A stretch of 64,000 nt of DNA from Pseudolactococcus laudensis (lineage in GTDB: Bacteria; Bacillota; Bacilli; Lactobacillales; Streptococcaceae): contig NZ_JACBNY010000002.1 of NCBI RefSeq assembly GCF_013449735.1, positions 1 through 64,000 of the forward strand, written 5' to 3'. Positions within the stretch are counted from its first letter, which is position 1; each line of letters begins with the position of its first letter. Below are positions 52,977 to 61,605 of this stretch, piece by piece. Below the pieces are notes generated by a model that did not search any database, was not told where the DNA came from, and saw only the letters and a program-made list of their open reading frames with translations. Position numbers and translations under genes: made by a program.

Positions 52977-53693
52977 ATGGGACGCAAATGGGCGAATATC
53001 GTTGCAAAGAAAACTGCTAAAGATGGTGCAAACTCAAAAGTTTATGCGAAATTTGGTGTGGAGATCTACGCTGCAGCGAAACAAGGGGATCCAGATCCTG
53101 AGTCAAACTCAAAACTGAAATTTACGATTGAACGTGCGAAACAAGCACAAGTGCCGCGTCATATTATTGATAAGGCGATTGATAAGGCGAAAGGTAGCAG
53201 TGATGAAACCTTTACCGAAGGTCGTTATGAAGGATTTGGTCCTAACGGCTCAATGGTTATCGTGGATACTTTGACAACGAACGTTAACCGGACGGCTGCT
53301 AATGTCCGTGCGGCTTATAACAAAAATGGTGGGAACTTTGGTGCCTCAGGCTCAGTGTCTTACTTGTTTGATAATACTGGGGTCATCGGGTTTGTCGGTG
53401 ATAATGCAGACGAGATTTTCGAGTATCTTTTGGAAAAAGAAATCGATGTTCGCGATGTTGAGCAACAAGAAGATCAAGTGATTGTCTACACGGAGCCAGA
53501 AGCTTTGCATAAAGCCTTAGAAGCTCTTCGTGAAAATGGTGTAGCTGAATTTACAGTGTCAGAGCTTGAATTGATCCCGCAAAGTGAAGTTGAATTATCT
53601 GGCGACGATTTAGAAACCTTTGAAAAATTAATCGATGCACTTGAAGACGACGAAGATGTTCAAAAAGTTTATCATAATGTGGCTGATTTCTAA
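52977..53693 (+). CDS. YebC/PmpR family regulatory or translation factor
   Basis: A 238-residue YebC-family protein, described both as a DNA-binding regulator and, more recently, as a translation factor for difficult proline-rich stretches. The start [20 protein letters not shown] is the YeeN-type opening, and the three-domain layout is complete ([48 protein letters not shown]-like [13 protein letters not shown]). AGAAGGAG precedes the ATG. TG-A-TAAAAT near 52920 may be its promoter. Confidence 0.93.
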   Translation: MGRKWANIVAKKTAKDGANSKVYAKFGVEIYAAAKQGDPDPESNSKLKFTIERAKQAQVPRHIIDKAIDKAKGSSDETFTEGRYEGFGPNGSMVIVDTLTTNVNRTAANVRAAYNKNGGNFGASGSVSYLFDNTGVIGFVGDNADEIFEYLLEKEIDVRDVEQQEDQVIVYTEPEALHKALEALRENGVAEFTVSELELIPQSEVELSGDDLETFEKLIDALEDDEDVQKVYHNVADF

Positions 53694-53734
53694 AGTTATC
53701 TCATGTTATTGATCATGATAATATTGTAAACAAT

Positions 53735-53763
53735 CATGTAGGAAAATACTACATGGTTTTTTT
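53735..53763 (+). terminator. Terminator of the yebC-type gene
   Basis: CATGTAG-GAAAATA-CTACATG, then GT7. Confidence 0.88.
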
Positions 53764-54159
53764 ATTTAGTTTTTTCTAAAAAAATGACAAATAAAAGGGG
53801 AAGTCGTGCTGTCTATCGGTTTTAGTCTATTATTTGTTGTTTGAAAAGTGATTTTTTAGTGGATTTTTGGGAAAAATGTCCTAAAAATACATGGTAATTT
53901 AATTAAATAACGGTATAATCTATTATGTTGATTGTTTTTTTATCATATTTTGTTAATTACATAGGATATGTGACTGTTTAAATGAAAATAACATGAGTAG
54001 ACTTGTTGTCAGGTGCGATGGTAATGATTGTTAACCTAAAGGTACTTTGGGAGTTTGCGTCAATTTAAATAAAAATATCGTGTCTGAAATAAGTTAATCA
54101 TATGATGAAAAATGAAGGATAACTTACATAGTTAGTAGTACTCAGATTGGGGAGAAAAA
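53764..54159. other. AT-rich intergenic region without a visible gene
   Basis: About 396 bases rich in T and A. I see no reading frame with family likeness, no convincing hairpin and no repeat. It must hold the promoter of the PRC-barrel gene, whose GGGGAGAAAA site stands before 54160. Confidence 0.6.
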
Positions 54160-54891
54160 ATGAAATTAGTTAGTGTCTTAAACGAGCTGCCAATTGTTGG
54201 CATTCAAGAAGGTAAGGTGATTGGTATCACATCAAAAGTCTTTGTTTCAACGGAAACAAGACGGGTTAAATATTTGATATTTAATATGATTCAGAACATG
54301 AATGTACCAACAGCAATTGATTTTGAAGCAGTTAGAGGCTTAGGTAATGATTATATCGTCGTCTTGACAGCTAATGAAATCAAACCTTTTTCGGATAAGT
54401 CAATTCATTTAGAGAGTACGGTTGATATGATTGGAACACCTGTCTTGATGGACCTTGGCAATAAAGTTGGTAAGGTCGTTGATTTCGAAATTAACGAAAA
54501 AACTGGTGAGATTTCGAAAATTATTTTAGACTCAGATGATAGTTTTACAGGTCAACAAATTATTTCGCTTTCTGAGCATTTTATCATTGTGACTGATATG
54601 CCAGAATGCTACCAAGTGACTGGTGATAAAAAAGATATGATATTCTCATCACCTCAAGAATGCGTTGTTGATCCTAAAGAAGTAGCATCTGATGAAGTTG
54701 ATAAAACAGACAACACACTCGTGCTTGATCAAAAGATATTAGATCTATTGACAGGTCAGGTGACTGTTAATCAAACAACCTCAGAAGATGGTAAGTTTTC
54801 AATTGATTCAGGTGTGACATTGACGCAACAAATGATTGAAGAAGCAAATCAACAAGGTGTTCTTGGTGATTTGGTTATGAATGTTGAGTAG
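54160..54891 (+). CDS. PRC-barrel domain protein
   Basis: A 243-residue cytosolic protein with two PRC-barrel-like halves: LVSVLNELPIVGIQEGKVIG (residues 1-80) and MIGTPVLMDLGNKVGKVVD (residues about 88-165). An acidic linker leads to a Gln/Thr-rich C-terminal part (VTLTQQMIEEANQQG). PRC barrels serve as protein or RNA interaction modules; no partner is suggested by its neighbours. Monocistronic. Confidence 0.7.
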   Translation: MKLVSVLNELPIVGIQEGKVIGITSKVFVSTETRRVKYLIFNMIQNMNVPTAIDFEAVRGLGNDYIVVLTANEIKPFSDKSIHLESTVDMIGTPVLMDLGNKVGKVVDFEINEKTGEISKIILDSDDSFTGQQIISLSEHFIIVTDMPECYQVTGDKKDMIFSSPQECVVDPKEVASDEVDKTDNTLVLDQKILDLLTGQVTVNQTTSEDGKFSIDSGVTLTQQMIEEANQQGVLGDLVMNVE

Positions 54892-54939
54892 ATTAAAATC
54901 TCGCAATCAGGATAGTGCTAACGAATTTTATCAAATCTC

Positions 54940-54967
54940 TTGACTTTTATCTGAAACATGGTAAACT
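54940..54967 (+). promoter_or_regulatory. rpsU promoter
   Basis: TTGACT (54940-54945), 16 bp, TAAACT (54962-54967) with TGG before it. The leader holds TATGC-TTTTG-GCATA. Confidence 0.75.
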
Positions 54968-55018
54968 AAAATGGTATGCTTTTGGCATAACTATGAAACG
55001 GAAAAGAGGTGAAATCCT

Positions 55019-55195
55019 ATGTCACAAACAATCGTACGTAAAAACGAATCGCTTGACGACGCGCTTCGCCGCTTTAAACGTTCAGTAACAAAAGCTGGAA
55101 CACTTCAAGAAGCTCGTAAACGCGAGCACTACGAAAAACCTTCTGTGAAACGCAAACGTAAATCAGAAGCAGCTCGTAAACGTAAAAAATTCTAA
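55019..55195 (+). CDS. rpsU: 30S ribosomal protein S21
   Basis: A 58-residue, very basic ribosomal protein: [58 protein letters not shown]. This matches S21 over its whole length. AAGAGGTGAAATCCT precedes the ATG, and promoter and terminator bracket the gene, so it is monocistronic and probably highly expressed; its codon choice (CGT, GAA, AAA) agrees. Confidence 0.97.
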   Translation: MSQTIVRKNESLDDALRRFKRSVTKAGTLQEARKREHYEKPSVKRKRKSEAARKRKKF

Positions 55196-55213
55196 TCATT
55201 AAAGTTTAGAGAT

Positions 55214-55243
55214 AAAAAAGCAGCCTTGGGGTTGCTTTTTTTG
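55214..55243 (+). terminator. Terminator of rpsU
   Basis: AAAAAGCAGCC with GGTTGCTTTTT, followed by T run. Confidence 0.85.
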
Positions 55244-55338
55244 TCTTCACGCGGATAAAACCAATTTCTTTACGAATTCATCTTTTAAATGTTACAATGA
55301 AGGCAAATCAAAGTATTAATAAGGAAAGAGGAACAAGC

Positions 55339-55965
55339 ATGAAAATCGCAGTTATTGGTGCAACAGGTCAAGCAGGCAGCTTGATCACCGAAAAATTAGT
55401 TGCTGCGGGTGCAGATGTCACAGCGTTAGTTAGAAATGCCAGTCGACTAAAAGTTGACGTGCCAGTCATCGAAAAGGATATTTTTGCCCTAACACAGGCA
55501 GATCTTGCGCCATTTGATATCATCATTGAAGCTTTTCGAGCGCCTGACGGTCAGGAAAGTCAACACTTGCAAGCCATGAGACATCTGATGAGCTTACTAG
55601 AAGGTAGCCAAACACGTCTCATTGCGGTGGGCGGGACGAGCTCACTCTATATCGATGCGACGCGCACCAAACGTCAGATTGACCTTGTTGATGTGACAGC
55701 GCCTTTCTACCCTGTCGCTAAATATATGAGTGACGGAGCCCTTGAACTCAAAGCAAGTGATCTCAACTATACTTACTTTTCACCTGCAGCCTACTTTGAC
55801 CCGGCTGGCCCTGAAACGGGGGCTTACAGCTTAGCCACCGACATTTTCACGGCAAATGCGTCTGGGGAAAGCTATATTTCGATGGCAGATTTCGCAAGTG
55901 CTGTTCGTGATATCGCGCTTAATGGGACGCACCAAAGGGAACATATCAGCATTTATCAAAATTAG
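55339..55965 (+). CDS. NAD(P)-binding protein, NmrA/atypical SDR type
   Basis: A 208-residue Rossmann protein of the YwnB/NmrA-like group. MKIAVIGATGQAGSLITEKL is the GxxGxxG dinucleotide site; LVRNASRL and IIEAFRAPDG follow. No Tyr-x-x-x-Lys pair is evident, typical of the atypical SDRs that act as redox sensors or reductases. ATG 55339 is chosen with AAAGAGGAACA before it; an earlier in-frame ATG has no such site. Monocistronic between rpsU and pgk. Confidence 0.85.
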   Translation: MKIAVIGATGQAGSLITEKLVAAGADVTALVRNASRLKVDVPVIEKDIFALTQADLAPFDIIIEAFRAPDGQESQHLQAMRHLMSLLEGSQTRLIAVGGTSSLYIDATRTKRQIDLVDVTAPFYPVAKYMSDGALELKASDLNYTYFSPAAYFDPAGPETGAYSLATDIFTANASGESYISMADFASAVRDIALNGTHQREHISIYQN

Positions 55966-56019
55966 GGGCGGATGAGGTGAGTGAAAAAGTGATTTAATGT
56001 GTCACCTGTCTGCTTTTTG

Positions 56020-56028
56020 TGATATAAT
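56020..56028 (+). promoter_or_regulatory. pgk promoter
   Basis: Extended -10 TG-A-TATAAT, 47 bases before the ATG; TGTCAC (56000-56005) 17 bp upstream may be the -35. Confidence 0.65.
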
Positions 56029-56075
56029 GTACTATGTAGATTTATAGAATACAATTTAATGGAGGCAACAACCAA

Positions 56076-57272
56076 ATGGCTAAACTTACTGTAAAAGACG
56101 TTGAGTTAACAGGTAAAAAAGTTCTCGTACGTGTGGACTTCAATGTACCTTTGAAAGACGGCGTGATTACAAACGATAACCGTATCACAGCAGCGTTACC
56201 AACAATCAATTACATCCTTGAACAAGGTGGACGTGCAATTCTTTTTTCTCACCTTGGTCGTGTAAAAGAAGAAGCTGATAAAGCAGGTAAATCTCTTGCA
56301 CCAGTTGCAAAAGCTTTGTCTGAAAAATTGGGTAAAGAAGTTGTCTTTACTGGTACAACTCGTGGTGCTGAACTCGAAGCTGCAATTGATGCGCTTAAAG
56401 ACGGCGAAATCTTGCTTGTTGAAAACACACGTTTTGAAGATATCGACGGTAAAAAAGAATCTAAAAATGATCCTGAGCTTGGTAAATACTGGGCAGGTCT
56501 TGGCGATGGTATCTTCGTCAACGACGCTTTCGGTACAGCTCACCGCGCACACGCTTCAAACGTAGGTATCTCAGCTAACGTTGATAAAGCAGTTGCTGGT
56601 TTCTTGCTTGAAAACGAAATTGCTTACATTCAAGAAGCAGTTGAAGCACCAGTTCGTCCATTTGTTGCCATTCTTGGTGGTTCAAAAGTATCAGATAAAA
56701 TCGGTGTCATCGAAAACCTTTTGTCAAAAGCTGACAAAGTAATTATCGGTGGTGGTATGACTTATACTTTCCTTAAAGCTCAAGGCATCGAAATTGGTGA
56801 TTCACTTGTTGAAGCTGACAAATTGGATATCGCTAAAGAATTGCTTGCTAAAGCTGACGGTAAATTGATCTTGCCAGTTGACTCAAAAGAAGCGAATGCT
56901 TTTGCTGGTTACACTGAAATCAAAGATACTGAAGGCGATGCGATCGATCCTGGCTTCCTTGGTCTTGACATCGGTCCTAAATCAATCGCGAAATTTGACG
57001 CTGAATTGACAGGCGCTAAAACAGTTGTCTGGAACGGACCAATGGGTGTATTTGAAAACCCTGACTTCCAAGCTGGTACAATCGGCGTTATGGATTCAAT
57101 CGTTAAACAACCAGGCGTTAAATCAATCATCGGTGGTGGTGACTCAGCAGCAGCAGCTATCAACCTTGGTTACGCTGAGAAATTCTCATGGATTTCAACT
57201 GGTGGCGGCGCTTCAATGGAACTCCTTGAAGGTAAAGTCTTGCCAGGTTTGGCTTCATTGACTGATAAATAA
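56076..57272 (+). CDS. pgk: Phosphoglycerate kinase
   Basis: The glycolytic enzyme that makes ATP from 1,3-bisphosphoglycerate. At 398 residues it has normal length. Signatures: [16 protein letters not shown] (the PGK signature, residues 14-29), [21 protein letters not shown], and the nucleotide site [15 protein letters not shown] and [12 protein letters not shown]-poor, optimal codons suggest very high expression. GGAGG precedes the ATG and a strong terminator follows. Confidence 0.98.
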   Translation: MAKLTVKDVELTGKKVLVRVDFNVPLKDGVITNDNRITAALPTINYILEQGGRAILFSHLGRVKEEADKAGKSLAPVAKALSEKLGKEVVFTGTTRGAELEAAIDALKDGEILLVENTRFEDIDGKKESKNDPELGKYWAGLGDGIFVNDAFGTAHRAHASNVGISANVDKAVAGFLLENEIAYIQEAVEAPVRPFVAILGGSKVSDKIGVIENLLSKADKVIIGGGMTYTFLKAQGIEIGDSLVEADKLDIAKELLAKADGKLILPVDSKEANAFAGYTEIKDTEGDAIDPGFLGLDIGPKSIAKFDAELTGAKTVVWNGPMGVFENPDFQAGTIGVMDSIVKQPGVKSIIGGGDSAAAAINLGYAEKFSWISTGGGASMELLEGKVLPGLASLTDK

Positions 57273-57321
57273 GCCAATCATTTGACTGGCGATGATGATA
57301 ATAAGCTTATCATCACTATAA

Positions 57322-57357
57322 AAACGGGATTAGTTTAAGCTAATTCCGTTTTTTTAA
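57322..57357 (+). terminator. Terminator of pgk
   Basis: AAACGGGATTAG with CTAATTCCGTTT (one G-T pair), then T run. Confidence 0.92.
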
Positions 57358-57798
57358 TGTTTTTTGTAGCACTAGTGAGATGATGTTGGTCTTGTTGGTG
57401 CTTTTTCTTGTGTTGTGCTCCAGTTCAGTAAAATCTATCAATATATAATATAAATTTTGGTAGCTTATTACCACATTAATTGTAATAAAACCATAAATAT
57501 GTTATAACTAATATAAGGTATTTTGTAATTTATTATTAATAAAATTAAAGATATAACATAGTGGAATTTAGTGTATTAATTGTAAATATAAACTGATTGA
57601 AAGGAGTAAAAGCTTAACATATACGGTATAAAACACTTGATTCATAGGATGCGTGTGCTTTTTGAAAAATATGTAAGTAAGTTTATTTTCTAGAAAATAA
57701 GTCCATTTATGTGTTGAAATAAAGTTAATAAATGATATTTCTTTCAAAAAGCTGATAGCCTGATTCTAAGAAAATATGTGTCAGAAAGGTGGGTAGAT
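57358..57798. other. AT-rich region before the second WxL cluster
   Basis: About 440 bases with no family-like reading frame. It contains an orphan ribosome-site-like AAAGGAGTAAAAG near 57600 without a start codon at the right distance, and a perfect 18-bp palindrome (separate entry). It presumably holds the cluster promoter. Confidence 0.6.
57683..57700. promoter_or_regulatory. Perfect 18-bp palindrome, candidate operator of WxL cluster 2
   Basis: TTATTTTCTAGAAAATAA equals its own reverse complement. It lies 98 bases before the first gene. The half-sites resemble CodY words (TTTTC/GAAAA), but the centre is of even length and the CodY spacing does not fit. Confidence 0.55.
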
Positions 57799-58152
57799 GT
57801 GAGCAAGAAGAATGTTTTAGTCTTACTTTTATTGTTTTTGATGTTACCTAGTGGTTTTGGGCTGGCGGATGAAACAGAGTCGACATCACAAGGAGATCTG
57901 GGATTTACTGGTATTTGGGAGGCGCCGTTAGAGACGGACAAGACAAGTGTTCCTCCGAAATCTCAAGATACGAATGCACCTGAATCGGTGGCGTTTCCGA
58001 ATACGACAGTATCGAAGACGGCTACTTTTTTTCCAAAGACAGGGGAGATAAGGTCTACAGTAGCCATCCCCAGTTTAATTGGTGGGATGATTCTGCTTTT
58101 CGTGATTGCTTATGAAAAAATAAGGAGGAACAAGATATATAGAAAAGATTGA
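57799..58152 (+). CDS. Small sortase-anchored protein of WxL cluster 2
   Basis: A 117-residue precursor. GTG 57799 is chosen because AAAGGTGGG lies 5 bases before it. It has a signal peptide (KNVLVLLLLFLMLPSGFGLA), a short external part (GDLGFTGIWEAPLETDKT, rich in Ser/Thr/Pro), the sortase-type motif FFPKTGEI (Phe in place of Leu in LPXTG), one membrane helix (VAIPSLIGGMILLFVIAY) and a basic tail. Such proteins open or close WxL clusters. Confidence 0.8.
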   Translation: MSKKNVLVLLLLFLMLPSGFGLADETESTSQGDLGFTGIWEAPLETDKTSVPPKSQDTNAPESVAFPNTTVSKTATFFPKTGEIRSTVAIPSLIGGMILLFVIAYEKIRRNKIYRKD

Positions 58153-58224
58153 TAGCAAGCACTGTTATTAGAGTACCATTAAAAAATATTTTTCTAATGA
58201 CTAGAAGTTTAGGAGGAATCAATC

Positions 58225-59064
58225 ATGAAAAATTCTGCGCTTAAATCTTCAGTACTACTTGCAACACTTCTAATTGCAGGAACAGTTTGGACAGCTACGG
58301 TAAGCGCAGCTGTAACTAAGGGTGGAGATTTTACGACGAGTGCTAATTTAGTTTTACAGGCAGGAACAGGACCTGTATCGCCTCTTGACCCGACAGATCC
58401 AGATAATCCAGTAACACCCTTAGTGCCAGGTACACCTGGAGCGGGTGGCAATATTACTGTTGATTATGGCTCAACACTCTACTTTGGGACACAAACCATT
58501 TCTACTCAAGCTCAAACTTACTATGCACATCCTGATTTGGTAACTGATAAAGACAGCAACGTGAAAGCGGTACCAAACTATGCACAAGTCACGGACCAGT
58601 CAGGTGAATTAGCTGGTTGGACCTTGACCTTGACACAAGCATCAGATTTACATTTATCAACAGGTACAGCGTCGGACCCAGGCTATGCGCTCACAGGCGC
58701 ATCCATTAGTTTTACAGGTGGACAAATTATTGGTGGGAATGGCATGACAGATGGGACACCAACTGATGTTGCGACAACAGGGACATTGACACCAGGTGTT
58801 GCGACTAAACTGGTCGTAGCATCATCTGGTAAAGGTGCAGGGACTTGGCTTTACAGCTTCGGTGTCATTGATGCTTATGATACCACATCAGTTGATACGA
58901 ATAATCCAACAGATCAAACAAAGGTTGCCTCAAAATCAGCTATCAGTTTAGCTATCCCAGCAGGCTTAGTCCAAAAAGCAGCAGCCTATTCAACAAATCT
59001 ATATTGGAGTTTACAAGCTGTCCCAGGTAATGATTGGACAGGAGAAACGACTGCGACATCTTAA
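58225..59064 (+). CDS. WxL domain surface protein
   Basis: A 279-residue secreted WxL protein. Signal peptide ends TVSAA. The linker SPLDPTDPDNPVTPLVPGTP is followed by STLYFGTQTIS, VTDQSGELAGWTLTLTQ (first motif) and NLYWSLQAVPGND near the C-terminus (second motif, WSL). The start has TTAGGAGGAATCAATC. It is the first of four tandem paralogues. Confidence 0.9.
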   Translation: MKNSALKSSVLLATLLIAGTVWTATVSAAVTKGGDFTTSANLVLQAGTGPVSPLDPTDPDNPVTPLVPGTPGAGGNITVDYGSTLYFGTQTISTQAQTYYAHPDLVTDKDSNVKAVPNYAQVTDQSGELAGWTLTLTQASDLHLSTGTASDPGYALTGASISFTGGQIIGGNGMTDGTPTDVATTGTLTPGVATKLVVASSGKGAGTWLYSFGVIDAYDTTSVDTNNPTDQTKVASKSAISLAIPAGLVQKAAAYSTNLYWSLQAVPGNDWTGETTATS

Positions 59065-59110
59065 CACATATAAGTTATCATCCCACAGTGATGATTAGAA
59101 GGAGTGACTC

Positions 59111-59890
59111 ATGAATAATCGACTATTGAAATCTGTTTCAGTTTTGACAGTAGGTTTGGTCCTCGCCCCAGTTTTTGCGATGACTGCTAGTGCTGATGGT
59201 GGTGATTATGATTCAAATGGCTATGTGAGCTTTGAGGCTGGTGGGACAGTGATACCAGTTGATCCGCTAAGCCCGACAGATCTTATTACACCCACAAATC
59301 CAGATGGTACAACCCCTGCGACAGGGACTGCTGGTCCGCTATCTATTGACTTCGCCTCAAGCCTGAGTTTTGGTAAACAAGCGATTTCATCTCTTGATGC
59401 GACTTACTATGCGCATGCCCAATATATCAGTGGGGATAAGGATGGTACGACAGTTGATGAAACGCGTCCCAATTATGTTCAAGTGACAGATAACCGAGGT
59501 TCAGGTAGTGGTTGGACTCTGACTGTTGCTGAATCAAACCAATTTGTAACTGGCGATGGTAATGTTCTAACTGGTGCAGAATTGACCTTCTGGAAAGGTA
59601 AAACATTAGGTACCACTTCCTTTACACCAAGTTATGTGGCAACCAATAAAGAAGTCATTTCAACAGCAGATACGAAAATTATTGCTGCAGCAGCGGGTGA
59701 AGGAATGGGTACATGGGCTTATCGTTTAGGAGATAATTCAGATTATCAAGAAAATGGTGGCGCACATCTCATCCTAGATGCTGTTTCGACAGCTTCACCT
59801 ATCACGCTCAAAGTCGTCGCAGGTACCAACTTAGCTAAAGTTTATACCACAACATTGAACTGGAAATTGAGTGACACACCAGAAAACTAA
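59111..59890 (+). CDS. WxL domain surface protein
   Basis: A 259-residue paralogue: signal ending MTASA, linker PVDPLSPTDLITPTNPDGTT, SLSFGKQAIS, VTDNRGSGSGWTLTVAE (first motif) and LNWKLSDTPEN at the end. An AGAAGGAG site precedes the ATG. ATCATC/GATGAT upstream (59077-59096) forms a small hairpin in the 46-base gap. Confidence 0.92.
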   Translation: MNNRLLKSVSVLTVGLVLAPVFAMTASADGGDYDSNGYVSFEAGGTVIPVDPLSPTDLITPTNPDGTTPATGTAGPLSIDFASSLSFGKQAISSLDATYYAHAQYISGDKDGTTVDETRPNYVQVTDNRGSGSGWTLTVAESNQFVTGDGNVLTGAELTFWKGKTLGTTSFTPSYVATNKEVISTADTKIIAAAAGEGMGTWAYRLGDNSDYQENGGAHLILDAVSTASPITLKVVAGTNLAKVYTTTLNWKLSDTPEN

Positions 59891-59979
59891 ATCCTTTATT
59901 TAATCTATTTAAGTATGAAAATTGAGTACAAAAGTTTAACGACGTAGTTGTAAACTAGAAGTTCAAAAAGGAGGGTGCT

Positions 59980-60738
59980 GTGAAAACAAAAAATTTGTTA
60001 AACGGGTTGCTCATCCTGATTACATTTGCTGTGGTTGTTCAAGTTAAGGCGGAGGTAAACCAGTCATATGATGCAAAAGGTGTTGTGGGATTTGGTGCAG
60101 GAAGTGGTCAGCAATTACCAGTAAATCCGAATTCTCCAGACCCGACTATACCTGTAACACCCAAAAATCCAGATGGTTCAAAGCCTATTTCTGGGGGAGA
60201 TGGTGCGCTGACAATTGATTTCACCTCAAGTTTTGATTTTGGCACCCACGCCATCTCAAATCAGGACCAAACCTACTTTGCAAAAGCGCAAGTTTATTTT
60301 AATTCTACTGAGCGAACACCTAACTATGCACAAGTTACAGACAAACGAGGCACATTTAATGGTTGGCAATTAAATGTTAAAGTTGTGAGCCAGTTCAAAC
60401 AAATTGTTTCAGGACCTCAGAAATATCCTGAGTTGATAGGCGCGAGCATTAGTTTGAAAAATCCTACTCCGGCATCACTTAATGGAGAGCCTACGCCGAC
60501 AGCGCAACCTCTCCAAAGTTTGATTCCAGGTGTAGAAACACAAGTTGCTAGTGCAACTTCAGGTGCTGGTGGTGGGACATGGGTTGTACGTTGGGGTGAT
60601 CAATCTAACCTAACATCAGAGGGTCTCACGCCAGATATCACCTTATTTGTACCTGGTGTGAGCCCTAAAGATGCAACGGCTTATCAGACAACCTTGAAAT
60701 GGATATTGGCAGAATTACCGACAAATTCGCCGACTTGA
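59980..60738 (+). CDS. WxL domain surface protein
   Basis: A 252-residue paralogue starting at GTG 59980 behind a strong AAAAAGGAGGG. Signal peptide ends VQVKAE. The linker is PVNPNSPDPTIPVTPKNPDG, then SFDFGTHAIS, VTDKRGTFNGWQLNVKV (first motif) and LKWILAELPTNSPT. The end is followed directly by the leader of the next gene. Confidence 0.92.
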   Translation: MKTKNLLNGLLILITFAVVVQVKAEVNQSYDAKGVVGFGAGSGQQLPVNPNSPDPTIPVTPKNPDGSKPISGGDGALTIDFTSSFDFGTHAISNQDQTYFAKAQVYFNSTERTPNYAQVTDKRGTFNGWQLNVKVVSQFKQIVSGPQKYPELIGASISLKNPTPASLNGEPTPTAQPLQSLIPGVETQVASATSGAGGGTWVVRWGDQSNLTSEGLTPDITLFVPGVSPKDATAYQTTLKWILAELPTNSPT

Positions 60739-60803
60739 TGCCGATAACCAAATATGTAACCCTTGGTGGTATCAAGCCCTATCAATTAAGAAAGGAGGGC
60801 ACC

Positions 60804-61559
60804 ATGTCAAGAGCATCAGTCAAACCATTGTCGTTAGTGGCATTGATAATGTTAGCAGTTGCAATGCTACCTCGAGTTGTTAGTGCGACAACGACGCAAA
60901 ATAATGAGTCAGATAGTACGATAAGTTTTTTTGTCGGTAGTGACCTGATTGGTCCAGTTGATCCACAAAATCCACTACTCCCAGTCATACCAGTTGGACT
61001 GGTGGGCTCAAGTCATGGTGGTGCGACTTTACCAAACACTGGTCTAACTATTGTTTATGCTTCAAGTTTTAACTTTGGTAGTAATGATGTTAGCAACAAA
61101 ACCGAAATATATCACGCTGCGCCGCAAATGCTAAGCGATGGAACTGCCCGAACGAACTATATTCAAATATCCGATACCCGTGGAACATTCACAGGTTGGA
61201 ACTTAAAAGTCGTCATGACTGAGTTTAAGACAAGTAATGACGACCTCGTGGCCAATGGTCATGGCACACTAGCGGGTGCAACTGTGACCCTTGATGATGC
61301 AGAAATTCAAGGCGATGCAACAGCAAATCCAGCTGATAAATCAGTTGTTACAACTGTCTTAAATCCAAGTGTACAGTCAGCAACTCTAATTGGTGCAACA
61401 GCAGGAAAAGGGACAGGTAGTAATTTACTAGTATTTGGAGGTAAGGACGGTGCGACAAAGAATACAGCAGTGACACTCTCGGTACCTGCTGGTGTTGCTG
61501 GAGCAGCAGCCTATATAGCTGACTTTACTTGGATTTTAGACGATACACCTGAAAATTAA
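60804..61559 (+). CDS. WxL domain surface protein
   Basis: A 251-residue paralogue. ATG 60804 is chosen because AAAGGAGGGC precedes it; an earlier in-frame ATG (60699) lies inside the previous gene. Signal peptide ends RVVSA. The linker is PVDPQNPLLPVIPVGLVG, then SFNFGSNDVS, ISDTRGTFTGWNLKVVM (first motif) and FTWILDDTPEN. The four WxL proteins share a GKGxGTW-type turn before the second motif (GKGTGSN here). Confidence 0.92.
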   Translation: MSRASVKPLSLVALIMLAVAMLPRVVSATTTQNNESDSTISFFVGSDLIGPVDPQNPLLPVIPVGLVGSSHGGATLPNTGLTIVYASSFNFGSNDVSNKTEIYHAAPQMLSDGTARTNYIQISDTRGTFTGWNLKVVMTEFKTSNDDLVANGHGTLAGATVTLDDAEIQGDATANPADKSVVTTVLNPSVQSATLIGATAGKGTGSNLLVFGGKDGATKNTAVTLSVPAGVAGAAAYIADFTWILDDTPEN

Positions 61560-61605
61560 GCAAACAAAACTATCAGAGCGGTGAGAAACAAGAAAGGGAG
61601 ATATC

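Noticed and set aside
57590-57640. Gene start at an AAAGGAGTAAAAG ribosome-site-like sequence
   Set aside because: No start codon at a proper distance opens a frame; it may be a remnant or chance.
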